From NCBI GenBank assembly GCA_033239005.1, contig BSQZ01000002.1, positions 3,864,501 to 3,928,500 of the forward strand: a stretch of 64,000 nucleotides of DNA, written 5' to 3'. The notes beneath the pieces were generated by a model. The model was not told the origin of the DNA. It saw nothing but the letters and a program-made list of their open reading frames with translations, and ran no database searches. Below are positions 12,149-25,609 of the stretch, in pieces. The DNA is from Lamellibrachia satsuma (lineage: Eukaryota > Annelida > Polychaeta > Sabellida > Siboglinidae). Position numbers and translations under genes: made by a program. The stretch's first letter is position 1. Each line of letters opens with the position of its first letter.

Positions 12149-12169
12149 CAGACAGGTTCAATTCTTCAT

Positions 12170-12500
12170 GACATCGAGTCTGAATCGAGACACGCGAAAT
12201 AACCAAATTGAAGAGAGGCCTTTAATGAGAAGACACCATATAAAATCAGAGTCTTCAAACACAAAGTACTCATTTTGGTAAAGGACAATAAATGTATGGA
12301 ACAAACTGTTCAGAGACTGTGTAACCGCTAACAGCGTGAATATGTTTAAAAACAAAATTGACAAATATCTCAGAAGCGCGGGTTATACATAGATGAAGAA
12401 TTGTTGTACTCTCGATAAGCCAAATGGCTTCTGGGTTTCTTGGCCTTGGATAGCAATATTGTTAAATCTGGTTAAATCTTGTTAAATCAAATGTAATCTT
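12170..12500 (+). pseudogene. LINE (CR1/L2-like) ORF2 C-terminus and 3' tail
   Basis: One plus-strand frame from about 12200 reads RRHHIKSES, then YSFW, a TAA stop (12279-12281), then RTINVWNKL, then VTANSVNMFKNKIDKYL and ends at TAG (12390-12392). The order FF/FW-x-R-x-INVWN-x-L, then a short gap, then (S/T)VN-x-FK-x-x-(L/I)DK is the well-known C-terminus of CR1/L2/jockey-type reverse transcriptases. After the stop, AAGCCAAATGGCTTCTGG and a short tail of TTGTTAAATC-like repeats (12460-12491) fit the 3' end of such LINEs, which often finish in short tandem repeats, not poly(A). The copy is 5'-truncated and has an in-frame stop. Confidence 0.75.
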
Positions 12501-13604
12501 CTTGCCAAGACGGAAGAGTTATCAATATGGTAATTATGGGCTCCAACCATTTCACAAGGAACTCTCTAACAACCCAGTGAAGTTTGATCACCACAAGTTA
12601 ACCCGCACCCTCGGGCTTTACCTTTATTCCTGGACAGTGACCACTAGGCACATTCTGGACACTTGACCACTGCTGTCAACCCTACCCAACCCCTTCACCA
12701 TGGAGGGAGCCGGGAGGCACTCAGTGTGTGGGAAACCATGGGAAACAGGAAGGCATCGATTCCGCATGGATGCACCTCCTGTTCATGTGGAGTATCACCC
12801 CTAATTGTGTGTGGGCTGGGGTGTTGTGGGGTACTACCTAGTCACCCTCCTCAGAGGATAGACACATCAAAGCTTGGCAAGTGTCTAGAGAAGCTCTCCA
12901 GCCAGGTAAAACAAAGCCGAATAATTACAGGGTGACAACCGAGGAAGGGACGGTCTAGACACCCTTGCGTTGTCTCCCGCAGATTCTCAGAGAGAAAACA
13001 ACCTGGCTGTCATTAGAAAACACACCACCTGCACCATTAGGGATGCGCCCGCTAACAATTACATCAATCAGCGATCGCAGGGCAAAAGCACCTGCTTTGT
13101 GGGGGCGAATTAAAACGAGCAGGTAAGAGGCTGGGCGCCAGTGGACATCGCCCTTTGATGTGCGCCTCTGATGGATAGCACCCCAAAGAAACAAAGTCAT
13201 CCAGGGCAGCCGTACAACTGCCAGCAACCCCACCACACTGATGATCCATCAGAGTGGCGATAAATGCAATTGTTCAATTTGTTTTATGGGCCTGCATCAA
13301 GGCTTGTTGGAAAAATTAGCACAAAGAAGGGACTGGACATTGTCCATCCTTCTACTTATCATTTGTCCAGTGAGCATCCTGCCATTAGTTAGAAAATAAA
13401 TGGAACCAGTAGCAATTTTTCTCAATCACGTTGCTTGATTCTTGTGGAAGTGACATATTCACCAACGATGCTACTTTGCTAGGAGTGCTTTCAATGACTT
13501 GTAAAGCAACAAAATCTTCTCTGATATGTTGTTTTGGTTCTGGGTATATCTTGCCTGCCCCCACAAATCAGTAATTAAATAAAAATTTGATAACTTAACA
13601 ATAA
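12501..13604. other. CpG-containing unique stretch
   Basis: No exon can be supported. The part from about 12900 to 13270 is richer in CG dinucleotides than its surroundings (GCGATCGCAGG, GGATGCGCCCGC) and contains AATTA and ATCAATCA motifs. That composition is compatible with a conserved regulatory element, but only comparison with other species could show it. Open frames on both strands overlap and lack motifs. Confidence 0.35.
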
Positions 13605-13790
13605 ATGCCATTTTTTCCCCTAGCAAAATATGTTTGTTTCTTTAAGGGTTTTTTCCGATTAATTTTCCTAGCAAAATATGTTTGTTTCTTTATGGTTTTT
13701 TCGATTAATTTTCCTAGCAAAATATGTTTCCCTCCTTCCGTTTCTTTCTTTCCAGTTACTTTTTTCCTAGCAAAATATGTCACTTTTTTC
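13605..13790 (+). repeat. Imperfect 46-53 bp tandem repeat, 4 copies
   Basis: The core CCTAGCAAAATATGT recurs at 13619, 13667, 13713 and 13766, separated by T-rich spacers containing GTTTCTTT and TCGATTAATTTT. Confidence 0.9.
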
Positions 13791-14758
13791 TGTTACTTTT
13801 TCCTGTTAGTTTCTTTCCAAGTAACCATGGTAACGCAAACATAATGGACGACCAGAAAGACGAGAATTTGAAGTAAGACCAAATGTCACTGTAACGACAA
13901 TCCATTACTTGTGTAAGAACAGCTTAATTAAGTTGTACCTAAAACAAACTGTTACAGAAATGATACCTTATAACTAAAAACACCATTCTGAAACCATGGT
14001 GACAATTCATCACTTGTTTCAAAACTGACATTAATAACTGAAATATAAATCCACAAAAGGAACGAAAACATTCCACAACTAAATTGAGAACATATCATCA
14101 TTATGAAAGAATCATTGCCACCAGAATACATGTTTCCCTGAACTTAGTAAATTCACCCCTCTTATAACTTTCCCATAATCCTAACCCACAAGACTCCTCT
14201 TCACCCTTTAGCTTTCCCAGAAAGCCCAGCCAACATCAGCTGTCCCTGTCATGGTGCAATTAACATGTCAGCAAATCAGATCATTTACACGATATGCATA
14301 AAATTAATATCAGCTGGTGGACTGGCCCATTTATAAGGCGCTTGGAAGCAGTGATAGGATGGACTGGTGGTCACTTCTCCCTGCAGTGTAAGACCACACC
14401 TGGCCGTCCAGACCAGGTGTGGTTGTTAACCAGGCCAGACCCTGGCCCAGGTAAGACTGGGGGCAGGAGAGAGTTTTTCCTGGCATTAATGAAGCTTTGT
14501 ATCACACTTCAGCTGCTGGTCTAGCCTCTGAATCTTGTGTCTAGCAGCGATGGTTGTTACCCCAGGGCAAGGACCCTCACAGGCATTCTGTTTATCAACA
14601 CAGACAACTGGACAAGGAGGAATCCACCGCAGTTCTCAGCTACTACACTGCCCTCTGGCTACGGGAGGAGACACGATAACGTTATGCAAATTTCATTGAT
14701 GATATCAGTGACGAACGGAATCTTGTGGAAATGTTTCCAGTAGCCAGAAGTTCTGGAG
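13791..14758. other. Unique non-coding stretch
   Basis: No coding signal. An octamer-type site (ATGCAAAT, at 14684) lies close to a GATGATATCA box. It is weak evidence of regulation on its own. Confidence 0.4.
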
Positions 14759-14832
14759 AAATATCTGATGTTACAGTGTTACAATATCTGATGTTACAGT
14801 GTTACAATATCTGATGTTACAGTGTTAAAATA
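14759..14832 (+). repeat. 23-bp tandem repeat, 3 copies
   Basis: The unit ATCTGATGTTACAGTGTTAC plus AAT repeats three times. The last copy has one changed base (GTTAAAAT). Confidence 0.95.
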
Positions 14833-14930
14833 TTCATTCATAGATTGTTTTCTATATAATTATTATTACGGTGGCATATTTGACGTTTTTCTCCAAAAAT
14901 ACATGAATTGCACTGATACCTAGAGTGGAA

Positions 14931-15044
14931 AGAATGGATGGGTATGACTGACAAAGAGAATGGATGGGTATGACTGACAAAGAGAATGGATGGGTATGAC
15001 TGACAAAGAGAATGGATGGGTATGACTGACAAAGAGAACGGATG
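14931..15044 (+). repeat. 26-bp tandem repeat, 4.4 copies, at a LINE boundary
   Basis: The unit begins AGAATGGATGGGTATGACTG and ends ACAAAG. Starts are at 14931, 14957, 14983, 15009 and, partial, 15035. The partial copy (AGAACGGATGCG) runs straight into the LINE fragment. In the LINE frame the junction reads KRTDALRAEG, which resembles the KRM-x-(4-6)-ALRAEGRR context of related LINEs. The array may therefore be a tandem expansion of LINE sequence. Confidence 0.9.
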
Positions 15045-15325
15045 CGCTTAGAGCGGAGGGTAGAAGGAGAAGAGGAAGACCGAGATGGGAGGACTGTGTG
15101 AAGAGAGATTTGGCAGGATTGGGAGGGGAGTGGAGAATGAGAACGAGGGATGGGGGAATGGAGACAGTTGGTGGAGATGGGATCAGTTACAAAGAAAAAA
15201 AAATTTGATGACCGGTACTGGTGCCAGCCCAACCCCGGACTACAGGGATAAAGAGGTATTGGTGCCAGCCCAACCCCGGACTACAGGGATAAAGAGGAGA
15301 GCAACAACATGTTGATTTATATATC
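15045..15325 (+). pseudogene. LINE pol C-terminus and 3' UTR, family X copy 1
   Basis: The plus-strand frame at 15059-15112 reads GRRRRGRPRWEDCVKRDL, followed by GLGGEWRMRTRDGG and a TGA stop at 15206-15208. This is the basic tail that follows the reverse transcriptase domain in many RTE/jockey-type elements. The 3' untranslated part carries TGGTGCCAGCCCAACCCCGG, ACTACAGGGATAAAGAGG and AGAGCAACAACA. It matches the copy at 19985-20170. The block of 41 bases starting GGTGCCAGCCC (15220 and 15261) is duplicated in tandem here but single in the other copy. The 5' end is lost or replaced by the 26-bp array. Confidence 0.8.
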
Positions 15326-18119
15326 ACCATGTGAATGTGTTACTTACGCATAACACGCACTGAACCAATTCCACAATGATCGTAGTATTTGTGATGGCGG
15401 GGTAAACATGTTAGAACCATATATTCAAACCTGGCGTATGTTATTAGGTAACTTATTGATGTTTACATTTAGAAACACATCTTGTTAGGCCCTGATAGAC
15501 AGCAGACTCCATTTGTAGATAAGCTGGATATAGAACATGTTGAACAAGAAATACGTACTGTGCGACATACGATAACATTTACAGTAACTACCAGGAAAAG
15601 AAAGAAAGAGTGAACAAGATTGTGGAGTGCCGACACCCCATCAGATAAAACTGCCAACTACAGGGAAAGGGCAACCGAAAAGATCGCCTTTATTAGACAA
15701 TAAAATGAACTGGGGTACGAAACATTCCGAGGAAGATAACTCAAAAAGCAGACCCTTAAACTAACATACCACGACAAGCAAACATCAAATGCAAACTCTG
15801 TTGTATGAGTACTTACTGGACACAAAGGCGTGATGGCCAGGAGAAACTGGCAATGCCCTATCCAATTAGACCTAAGTAGCTTCAGGGTGTGCAAACATCG
15901 CTATAGATGCACAAAATTCAGCCCCGAATGTCAGATTGACTGAGCCATGTTTGTGAGAAATAACACGGTGCCTGACAGCCGCACAGGTAGACAAAGGTAC
16001 AACTCCTGTCACCAACTCACACATGGGTCAACTTATGTGACATTACACAACATGGGGGCAATCTCCCCCTCAGCCCCTTGTGTCTCCTTGGGATGTTAAG
16101 GCAGGTCTCCCTCCCCTCCTAAAGTCATCACATATCCCCTTCACTCCCCCAAGAAAGCCCAACAGAAGAACATACAACCGAACTCATGATCCCCAGGGTT
16201 TCCCCCCAAACAACCCCAGGCAATGAATCCATCCCAACAGTGCCTCACTCCATGCTGCCAAATCACCCTTTTCATGGGGAAGGTGGGAGGTCAGGGGGCA
16301 CATAGGAAGCTCATCCCAATTAGCATAAGGATGTTGCAGGGAATGGGCAAACACCACTAAGCCATTCCCAAATACATGTCTGGCAACTGTGTTCCCTCAT
16401 TATAACAACTCAAACAAACAGGCTGGTATATGCTAATTAAGTCCCTTTTCCCTTCAGGGATGATTTGGGATGTCATGTGGCATAATTTTGAAATTAATGC
16501 TCTGTAAAATTCTAGTTTAAGAAACACCTAAAATCGAAATTTATTCATGTTTAAATATTTTATTAGAAAAAACTGAGCTGGGATTATGAATAACAATTAT
16601 TAATAGTTTCTGATCATCACGTGGTCAACAAGGAAGATATAATATTGCATGATAAAAATTTGTATAATATCACTTCCTTTTTGTTATCTGCAGGAAACAA
16701 ATTTATTCTAAGTCTTATTAATTATGACAAACCTACCAGTGTGCAAAGATTATGTTTAATTGTAACATGCATCCATGCCAATTTGATGCAAACTTTACTG
16801 TATAATTACATAAAATACTACAATATATTACATGATGTGATAAATAGTGTGTATCAGTTCAGTGATAAAAATATGTTGATTTAAAATGTTTTCAACTGAA
16901 TAACTCAATTTCCAATGGAATGTACAATTTGCTGTTATACAAATGACTGCCACATTTAATTAGGGCCCTAGTTGGGGAAAGTGTTTAACAGCCTCTTCCC
17001 ATTTGGGCAGTAAACCTATGGGGGCAATTGAAGGGAGGGAATAGAAAAAACAAGAGGTCTGACAGGAGTGACACCTTAATTGAAAGGGAGACAATGTAAG
17101 AGGGATTGCATAACTGCTTCCATTCCCCTAGCCCAAGGACTGGGCTCAGTGCTGTAGGGAAGGTGGTGTGGACATGAACAGATTGAAGATACTTGTGTAA
17201 GATTACACTGTTGAATGGTCAGGAAACATGGCTAATGTGGTCAAGACAGCCACTGACCTGTCAGTGTCCTTAATGGGAGACAGCATTATACAATGTGTCA
17301 TCCAACAATATTAGTTTGTAGCAAGGCACCTACAAAAACACACCTTGACTCGTTTACTTAATGACATTACTCTGAGCCAACGCATAAAGTATTCTTGTAG
17401 CAGACACAAAACATATAGTTAACTAAATAAGAATTATGCCACACCGTTAGTTGATAAAGACATAATTCAGCAAACAGATCATATCTTACATCTTCGAGAC
17501 CAAGAGGATGTCCAGAAAGCTCAAGGACTGATCATTGCAGACCTGAAGCATATCACTACACAGACCCAGAGGGCAAACTGTCAACAGAAGAAGGCACTAA
17601 TTACAACAGAAGCAAGTACTTAATCCTTGGGTAACCACCTTACATCAGCTCTACCATGGTGGTGGCAAAGTCTACAGAAGGAGATGCAAACACCATGAGC
17701 ACTTGAAGACGCCAGAGTTCACAGACAACTTTCACCAATTACTGCCTAATGACAGCAGCCTGGCTGTCAGATTCCAGCACAGAGCCTTGTGCAATCCTAT
17801 GCAACACTTCCTTGTTTTTCACTCTCTGGACAACAGAGGCTTCCTGTCACAGAAGTGTCAACACTGACATACAGGTGGGGCGGCTGAATCACCCTCACTG
17901 GGTGGGGGTGTAACGGGAGACAGGGGGGTACAAAGGGGTTACCAAACAGGAAATGGTTCACTTCTGTTCCATCAGTCTCCTCTCCACTGTGTCTATTCCT
18001 GCCCTGCAGACAATGTCCTCTTCCTGGGACTCTCAATGCCAGTGTTACAGAATGCAACAGGAGTAGCTCTTGTTCGGCTCTCGTAGAGAGAAAATTTCAA
18101 GGGGTCGGGTGTCTTCAAA
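15326..18119. other. Long unique non-coding stretch
   Basis: No gene is supported. The plus-strand frame through about 15483-15620 encodes a charged peptide (VDKLDIEHVEQEIRTV) that I do not recognise and that lacks clear splice sites. Around 16420-16490 are homeodomain/POU-like words (ATGCTAATTA, AAATTAATGC). The stretch 16480-16900 is AT-rich. Confidence 0.4.
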
Positions 18120-18386
18120 ACTAATATAATATCAACATAATAAATATCTAAATATTTATTTAATGACCATTGTTTTAACATTGTAAACATCACTGAATGG
18201 CCACATAGGATAGATGTAATGTGCACAAGAATTCAACATTATTGTCAGTAAAACGTCACAAATAAACAACAGTGACAAAATGACAAAACTGCTGTTTTAT
18301 ACCATATACCAAGCCAAATAGGCAAACATTTAACTATTTTATAGACTTACTAATTGCAAATTGTCAGTAACATTGTGACTTTTATA
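18120..18386 (+). repeat. Dispersed repeat family 2, copy 1
   Basis: Aligns with 22495-22660 in the same orientation. Landmarks are TCTAAATATTTA, CACTGAATG, TAGATGTAATGTGCACA versus CAGATGTAATGTGCACA, GAATTC(A/T)ACAT, AAAAC(G/A)TCACAA, then AGATTGTCA-type and TTGTGACT-type blocks. This copy has about 90 extra bases after the TCACAA block. No ends or coding capacity are visible. Confidence 0.75.
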
Positions 18387-19984
18387 ATATAATTTTCTAA
18401 TTACTAGAGTGGTAGAAAAGAATATATTGAACTACAAGAACACAACAGAGCTATTTGGCTAACATTTATTATCAAACAAACCCTGATAGTACCACCCTTT
18501 ATGCAGCTGTCACAACTTGACACACAGCTTAAGGACCAGAAGGAAGAAGAAAATCTAAAAGGCAGATACCATACTCCTGACCAGACCTCCCACAACAAAC
18601 TCTCAAATAACACCAACTTTCCAACTTATTTGCATTTTATACGAAAACCATCCCCTCCATAATTATGGCTGTCACAGTGCAGGGGTAAGCAAATAACCAG
18701 AATGGGTGAAATGGGCACTGTGGGTGGGGTAATTAGCATGGCAACCAGGGTTTGGGGTAAAATATTTACCCCCATGGTGGAGGTGATGTCATGGCAACAG
18801 ATGGATGGGCTGCACTGACCACAGACCATATCCAGAACATATTGTAATGGCAGTCACTGCGGCTATGGCCAGTGCTTCCCTAATTCCCATGTGTCCCACA
18901 AGGGTCATTAACCCCCAAAGACACTCTGCCAGACTTTCTGAATAAACAGGAAGGAATTTGTGAAAAAGATTAATTAACACTCTTAATTGGAACATGATAT
19001 AATGAGGTTTCCCACATATTTTGAAAACTTCAAGGCCAATTTGTTATTTTCCTTATGATCTCCTTTGAATAATTACCTCAAATATGTCTTAAAGTGGAAA
19101 AGAAGTTAGGAAACTCATAATATCTTTTAATAGTGCCTAATTTTGCCACACGATCTAATTTGTCATTATAGCTCACTCTTGTTTAGGGAGATAACTTTTC
19201 CGTGAATAACCTGTTCTGCCACTACAGAGTAGCATGGCAAGCTAATGTATGACTAAGTTTGCCCCATCCCATTTCCGAGATCCTAAATACGGCGCTGGTT
19301 AACAATAGTTAAGTTTCCCTGGTCGTAGCCGAGGACTTATATCTAACAAATACAAGAGGTCAGCTCATCCACGTGGCTAAGGAAGAGGGACTTGAGAAAC
19401 CCTCCCAATAGTGGGACTGACTCAAGGGAAGGCAAGTGCCTTGATGAGACTCAGCTAGAATGTGGGACATGGCCAACCAGTAGTGACACCTAGTGCACTT
19501 TGCAGCTACTAATTGTTGCCCAGACTTGACAACGATATCATATAGCCCACTATGTGTGCGGCTACCACAATGGAAACATTATACGCTGGTCCAAGTAGTG
19601 AAGTACCAAGGCTCAGATGTCACCCGTCTATGGTTATTCTCCTGGTAAACACGTCCCACACATTTGTAGCCTTCTTATTAAGTGTTCCGACAACAAAGCT
19701 TTTTCAGAACACGTACTGACCTTGTTTCAAGATTCAACGTCAATGGGCATGGACAATATATTATTACTCCACCTATCTGTGGTTTCTGATTACGACTGGC
19801 ATCATATATTATTATTAACTGGCCCGAACAGCAAATTTACTGGAATTCCTTGACCAATGGAATCCCAGATGGTGTCCTTATAATTATTCAAAATTAATTT
19901 AATTAATTTTACCAGGGACAAAATGTTATGGTTCCTAACTAGGATTTCAGTGTTAAATCCGTAAATATTTCCCCAGACTATCAT
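18387..19984. other. Unique non-coding stretch
   Basis: Scattered short open frames lie on both strands without motifs. There are no tandem repeats. The segment near 18950-19100 is AT-rich. Confidence 0.4.
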
Positions 19985-20170
19985 AGAGATTTGACAGGAG
20001 TGGAAGGAGGGGAGTGGAGACCAAGAGCAGGGATGAGGGAGTGGAGTTGCGTGGTGCTGATGGAAGTGAAACGGGATCAGTGATGGATGGGAAAAAAATC
20101 GAAGACCAGTATCGATGCCAGCCTCACCCCGGACTCTAGGGATAAAGGGGAGAGCAACAACAGTGATTTA
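19985..20170 (+). pseudogene. LINE 3' end, family X copy 2
   Basis: GGAGGGGAGTGGAGACCAAG, GGGATCAGTGATGG, CCAGTATCGATGCCAGCC, CACCCCGGACTCTAGGGATA and GGAGAGCAACAACAGTG follow the same order as 15110-15315. This copy keeps only the last part of the ORF and the 3' UTR, and ends in an AACAACAAC-rich tail. It has one GCCAGCC block where copy 1 has two. Confidence 0.8.
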
Positions 20171-22494
20171 TACAACAACAACAGCGACAACAAACCCCTA
20201 ATAAACAACAACAAACTAACAACTCCAAATGATTCTTTCCGACCACTTTCAAATTAATGCGATCAAAATAACGATCAAAATAACCGGGTTGAAACGGCGA
20301 AATGATAACACCGATCTGACGTAAACTGCGGCACAGGCCCGAGAGCAATTACCAGAGCCACCTAGTGTTACCCCAGTCTGGCTGCCATCCATCCTAGCTG
20401 TCAGCTTCAATTCCACTGTGCAGTTATTCCAGCCCAAAATGCCCAAAACGTGGGGTTCAGCTTACAACCCCACAAAGGATGGAGCATGCTCGAAACAGAT
20501 CATCTGCAGCGGCTGGCTGGGAATGACTGGTTTATCTGCGGGATTTGACCCTGAAGAAGTGGGTACCAGGGAGTGAGCCGATGCACCCACATGGCCTCCC
20601 TGTCTGCATAGTTGGGAAGGGGTATCGCCCCAGCGGAACATTCTACCCTCCAGGGTAATAATGCACAGCCACCCACCCGTACTGGCAGAACCCAGGAATT
20701 CTTCCTCACAATCTCATCCTGTTTTTTTATCCAACCAAGGGTGGGGGTGGGGAGGGGGCACGATTTCGCTCCTTCTGTCATATAACATCTTCACTCAAAT
20801 TACTGATCCCCCCCCCGCACGCTCCTGATATAAGTGGACCGCAACAGTACATTATGCTATACACTGTGGCTACATGACTTAGGGAGAATGTGCACCCAAA
20901 AGATGATATGTAAATAAGGTGGGGAAAGTGCACTAAAAAAACTCATGAAAATATTTATGGGTGTAAAATATATGACTTCAGGCATTGTTTTAATCAGACT
21001 CAACCCCCAGGCATTGAACAGTTAATGGCAGATTACATATTCCATGCCCCAGAAAAACAAGATAACTGACTCTTTGATATTGTCACCAGAGGGGTTAAAT
21101 TTACTGCAAATCACAGTGTGGGGGGGGGGCGAAGGGGCAGGACAGCATCTATGTTGCTGCAGCAGCTGGCATTCTATGGTCATGTGACACTAACCTAAGC
21201 AAACCACTGTTCATTGCAGCACACCCCATGGGAGTAATTACCCCACTATGTGATTACCCCCCAATCAATATCCTCATTTGCACACACCCCACCTCATTCC
21301 CTCCCATGCACCCACAACAAAACCTTCTGGGAAACATCCCTTGGGACTCCAGCATAATGAACAGGAAATGGTGTGCAAATCTTTCCTGGGAATCCCAACT
21401 AACTGGTTGCATTAGTGACTATTTCGCACATTACGCTACAACAAACACTCGACTCACTTTGGAAACAACCGCACCTTTAAATATTCATGAGAGAAAATGG
21501 CCAATTCCGAGCGCGGCTGACACGTTTGCGGCTGCGATCACTGGTACGGCGGCACTTGCCGAACAAAGTGAAAAAATAACACTGCACATCTAACCGAACT
21601 GCCCAGCTTTATCTGTCGATAGAGAATGGGACAGAACTCACGCTGTCAGTTACATTTTGTCTACAGAACAATAACTATACAAACATGATCCTATCCTTAT
21701 GGTTCAATGCAACGAACGCACCCTCACCTGGGTAAAAACTGGCCATCGTTTTGAGACAAGTAGGAGGGCTCCGTTTACACAAGTACGGCCGTTTTTTCCC
21801 CACCTTAGAAGCCATCCTCAGTGACATCGTTTTCTAAATAACAATATATTTTCTTGGACGTGCGTCAAAACATGACACGCTTACTGCAGCCATTAACACA
21901 CAAGAGCTGTCCCCAACCTTGTCACTATTTTCTGGAATTGTTGTGGTTTTTTGCAGGATTTTTTAGCTAAAGACTAAAAAAGAGACAGTGACGGGTTTGG
22001 TTGGGGAAGGTTTAGAGGACAACTACAATAAACATATTTCTATCAGCGACCTTCATAGTATGTCATCTTGTTTCTTATACGCGAGGTGTCAGGCCTAAAA
22101 AACTGGAATGTCATCATTTTGATAATAATACTTTACCTCTTAAGAGAACAATAGCCACTTACAGAAAAAACTTTGTTCTCTTGAAGACCAGGACAGCACC
22201 TATACACTGCCCTTCCAAGGTTCCACCATGAGAGTATCTGTTACAGTTGAGATTACACTGGCAGGCAACACTACAACTCACCTGAGACATTGGAAGTCAG
22301 CTGGGTCATATTGTAGTCATATATGAGTCAAGCATAGACCATTGGAACTTCTCAACAAAACAAGCTGTCAATGTATTCCAAAAAGCAGCTCAGTACAATG
22401 TACTCTTCTTTCTATAAACATTTTGTTTTTATCCATTGCATACACAACTTACATAAAAAAACACACACATGCTAATTTGACACAGTATTGCCGC
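20171..22494. other. Long unique non-coding stretch
   Basis: No exon is supported. G or C homopolymer runs occur at about 20808-20816 and 21119-21129. A CpG-containing segment lies at about 21420-21560, with AAATATTCATGAGAG beside GCGCGGCTGACACG. The open frame at 21228-21593 (plus) has no domain signature. Confidence 0.4.
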
Positions 22495-22660
22495 AAATAA
22501 CCTTTTTACATTTAGTCTTTTAATGCTTTAAACTTCTAAATATTTACACTGAATGATCACACTGGACAGATGTAATGTGCACATGAATTCTACATGATTG
22601 TTATTAAAACATCACAAGTTAGTTAGAAATCACAGATTGTCAATGACACTGTGACTCTTG
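22495..22660 (+). repeat. Dispersed repeat family 2, copy 2
   Basis: Partner of 18120-18386, with about 90 bases missing in the middle. It abuts the 36-bp array that follows. Its last words, CACTGTGACTCTTGATGAGC, resemble the array's CTTGATATGACTCTGGGA, so the array may have been seeded here. Confidence 0.75.
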
Positions 22661-23590
22661 ATGAGCCCATCAGATGAATACGACTCTGGGACAACCAAAC
22701 TTATGAACTCTTGATATGACTCTGGGACAACCAATCTTCTCAACTCTAGGACAACAAAACTTCCCAACTCTTGATATATGACTCTGGGACAACCAATCTT
22801 CTCACCTACTGATAAGACTCTGGGACAACAACTCTTCTCAATTACTGATATGACTCTGGGACAATCAATCTTTTCAACTCTTGATACGACTCTGGGTTGA
22901 CAAATCTTCTCACCTATTGATATGACTCTGGGACAACCAATCTTCTCAACTACTGATATGACTCTGGGACTACCACTTTTCTCAACTACTGATATGATTC
23001 TGGGACAACCAATCTTCTCAACTACTGATATGACTCTGGGACTACCACTCTTCTCAACTACTGGTATGACTCTGGGACTACCACTGTTCTCAACTACCAA
23101 TATGACTCTGGGACAACCACTCTTCTCAACTCTTCATATGACTCTGGGACAACTACTCTTCTCAACTACTGATATGATTCTGGGACTACCACTGTTCTCA
23201 ACTACTGATATGATTCTGGGACTACCACTGTTCTCAACTACTGATATGATTCTGGGACTACCACTGTTCTCAACTACTGATATGATTCTGGGACTACCAC
23301 TGTTCTCAACTACTGATGTGACTCTGGGACAACCAATCTTCTCAACTACTGATACGACTCTGGGAATACCACTCTTCTCAACTACTGATATGACTCTGGG
23401 ACTACCACTCTTCTCAACTACTGATATGATTATGGGACTACCACTCTTCTCAACTACCGGCATGACTCTGGGACAACCACTCTTCTCAACTCTTCATATG
23501 ACTCTGGGACAACTACTCTTCTCAACTACTGATATGACTCTGGGATAACCAATATTCTCAACTCGTTATATGACTCTGGGACAATAGGCC
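22661..23590. repeat. 36-bp minisatellite, about 25 copies
   Basis: The unit is TTCTCAACTACTGATATGAC followed by TCTGGGACAACCAATC or a close variant. The array is continuous for about 0.93 kb. Sub-variants (ACTACCACT, CTTCATATG, GATTCTGGGA) recur in blocks, including a run of four nearly identical GATATGATTCTGGGAC units at about 23170-23300. Because 36 is a multiple of three, long frames stay open on both strands (22922-23548 plus; 22630-23100 and 23134-23463 minus), with a 12-residue period such as MTLGLPLFSTTD. There is no start context, splice pairing or composition shift to support coding. Confidence 0.97.
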
Positions 23591-24267
23591 ATATATTCTC
23601 AGAACACCATATTCTCATAATTGTAGCTCAATCAGATATTATCTCTCTTTGACTTTTCGCAATGAAAAACATGGTCTCTACAATGCACAGAATGACGATA
23701 AATCTGTGAGCTACGCAGTGACTGCTGTCCCAGTCATACAGAGTTTCTGAAAACCCAACGAACACTAGATATTGAGAGAGAGCGCGGCACAAACGAATCT
23801 GCATCGTTGGCTCATTAGGCACGTCTTTACTGGTGTCATTTAGGTAAGCACTAAACACATGAATCGCTGTAGGGACTTTGCCAGCAAATGATGCAGTGGA
23901 AGATGACTAGAGGCAGTACAAGGGTATTAAGTCAATCTATCTGCCGCATTCCTACCCCCACATCATATACCTTTCACCTGTTGGTGCAATGGGATAATTA
24001 TAGGGGGCTGTTTCACCTGTACATACAGGGTGCTGCCACCCTCACCCAGAGCTATATATGCTGCCAAGGGGCATCCCTTTCACAGTCAACTTTGGCGTTT
24101 TCTCACATAGTTGTGCTAATGAAGTTTGATGGCTCGAGCAGTGCATGCTCTATCTGCCCTGAGGTGGCTAGTGAAACAAGTGTGTAGGGTAGGGTGACAA
24201 CATTGAACGTGCATACATACACGTGTGTCCACGTGTGCACCAGCATGCATGCATTTATGCATGTTCA
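23591..24267. other. Unique non-coding stretch
   Basis: Nothing supported. GCATGC-type alternating words lie at the right edge (24240-24265). Confidence 0.4.

Positions 24268-25609
<1,342 letters not shown>

Noticed and set aside
12125..12165. Polymerase III promoter in the satellite-bearing element (AGCTAGCA..GTAGTGG, GGTTCAATTC)
   Set aside because: A-box-like and B-box-like words are only about 15 bases apart, and the second copy lacks the B-box-like word.
22630..23548. Long ORFs (208, 156 and 109 codons) as genes
   Set aside because: They lie in a 36-bp tandem array and are open on both strands because the period is a multiple of three. There is no splice or start support.
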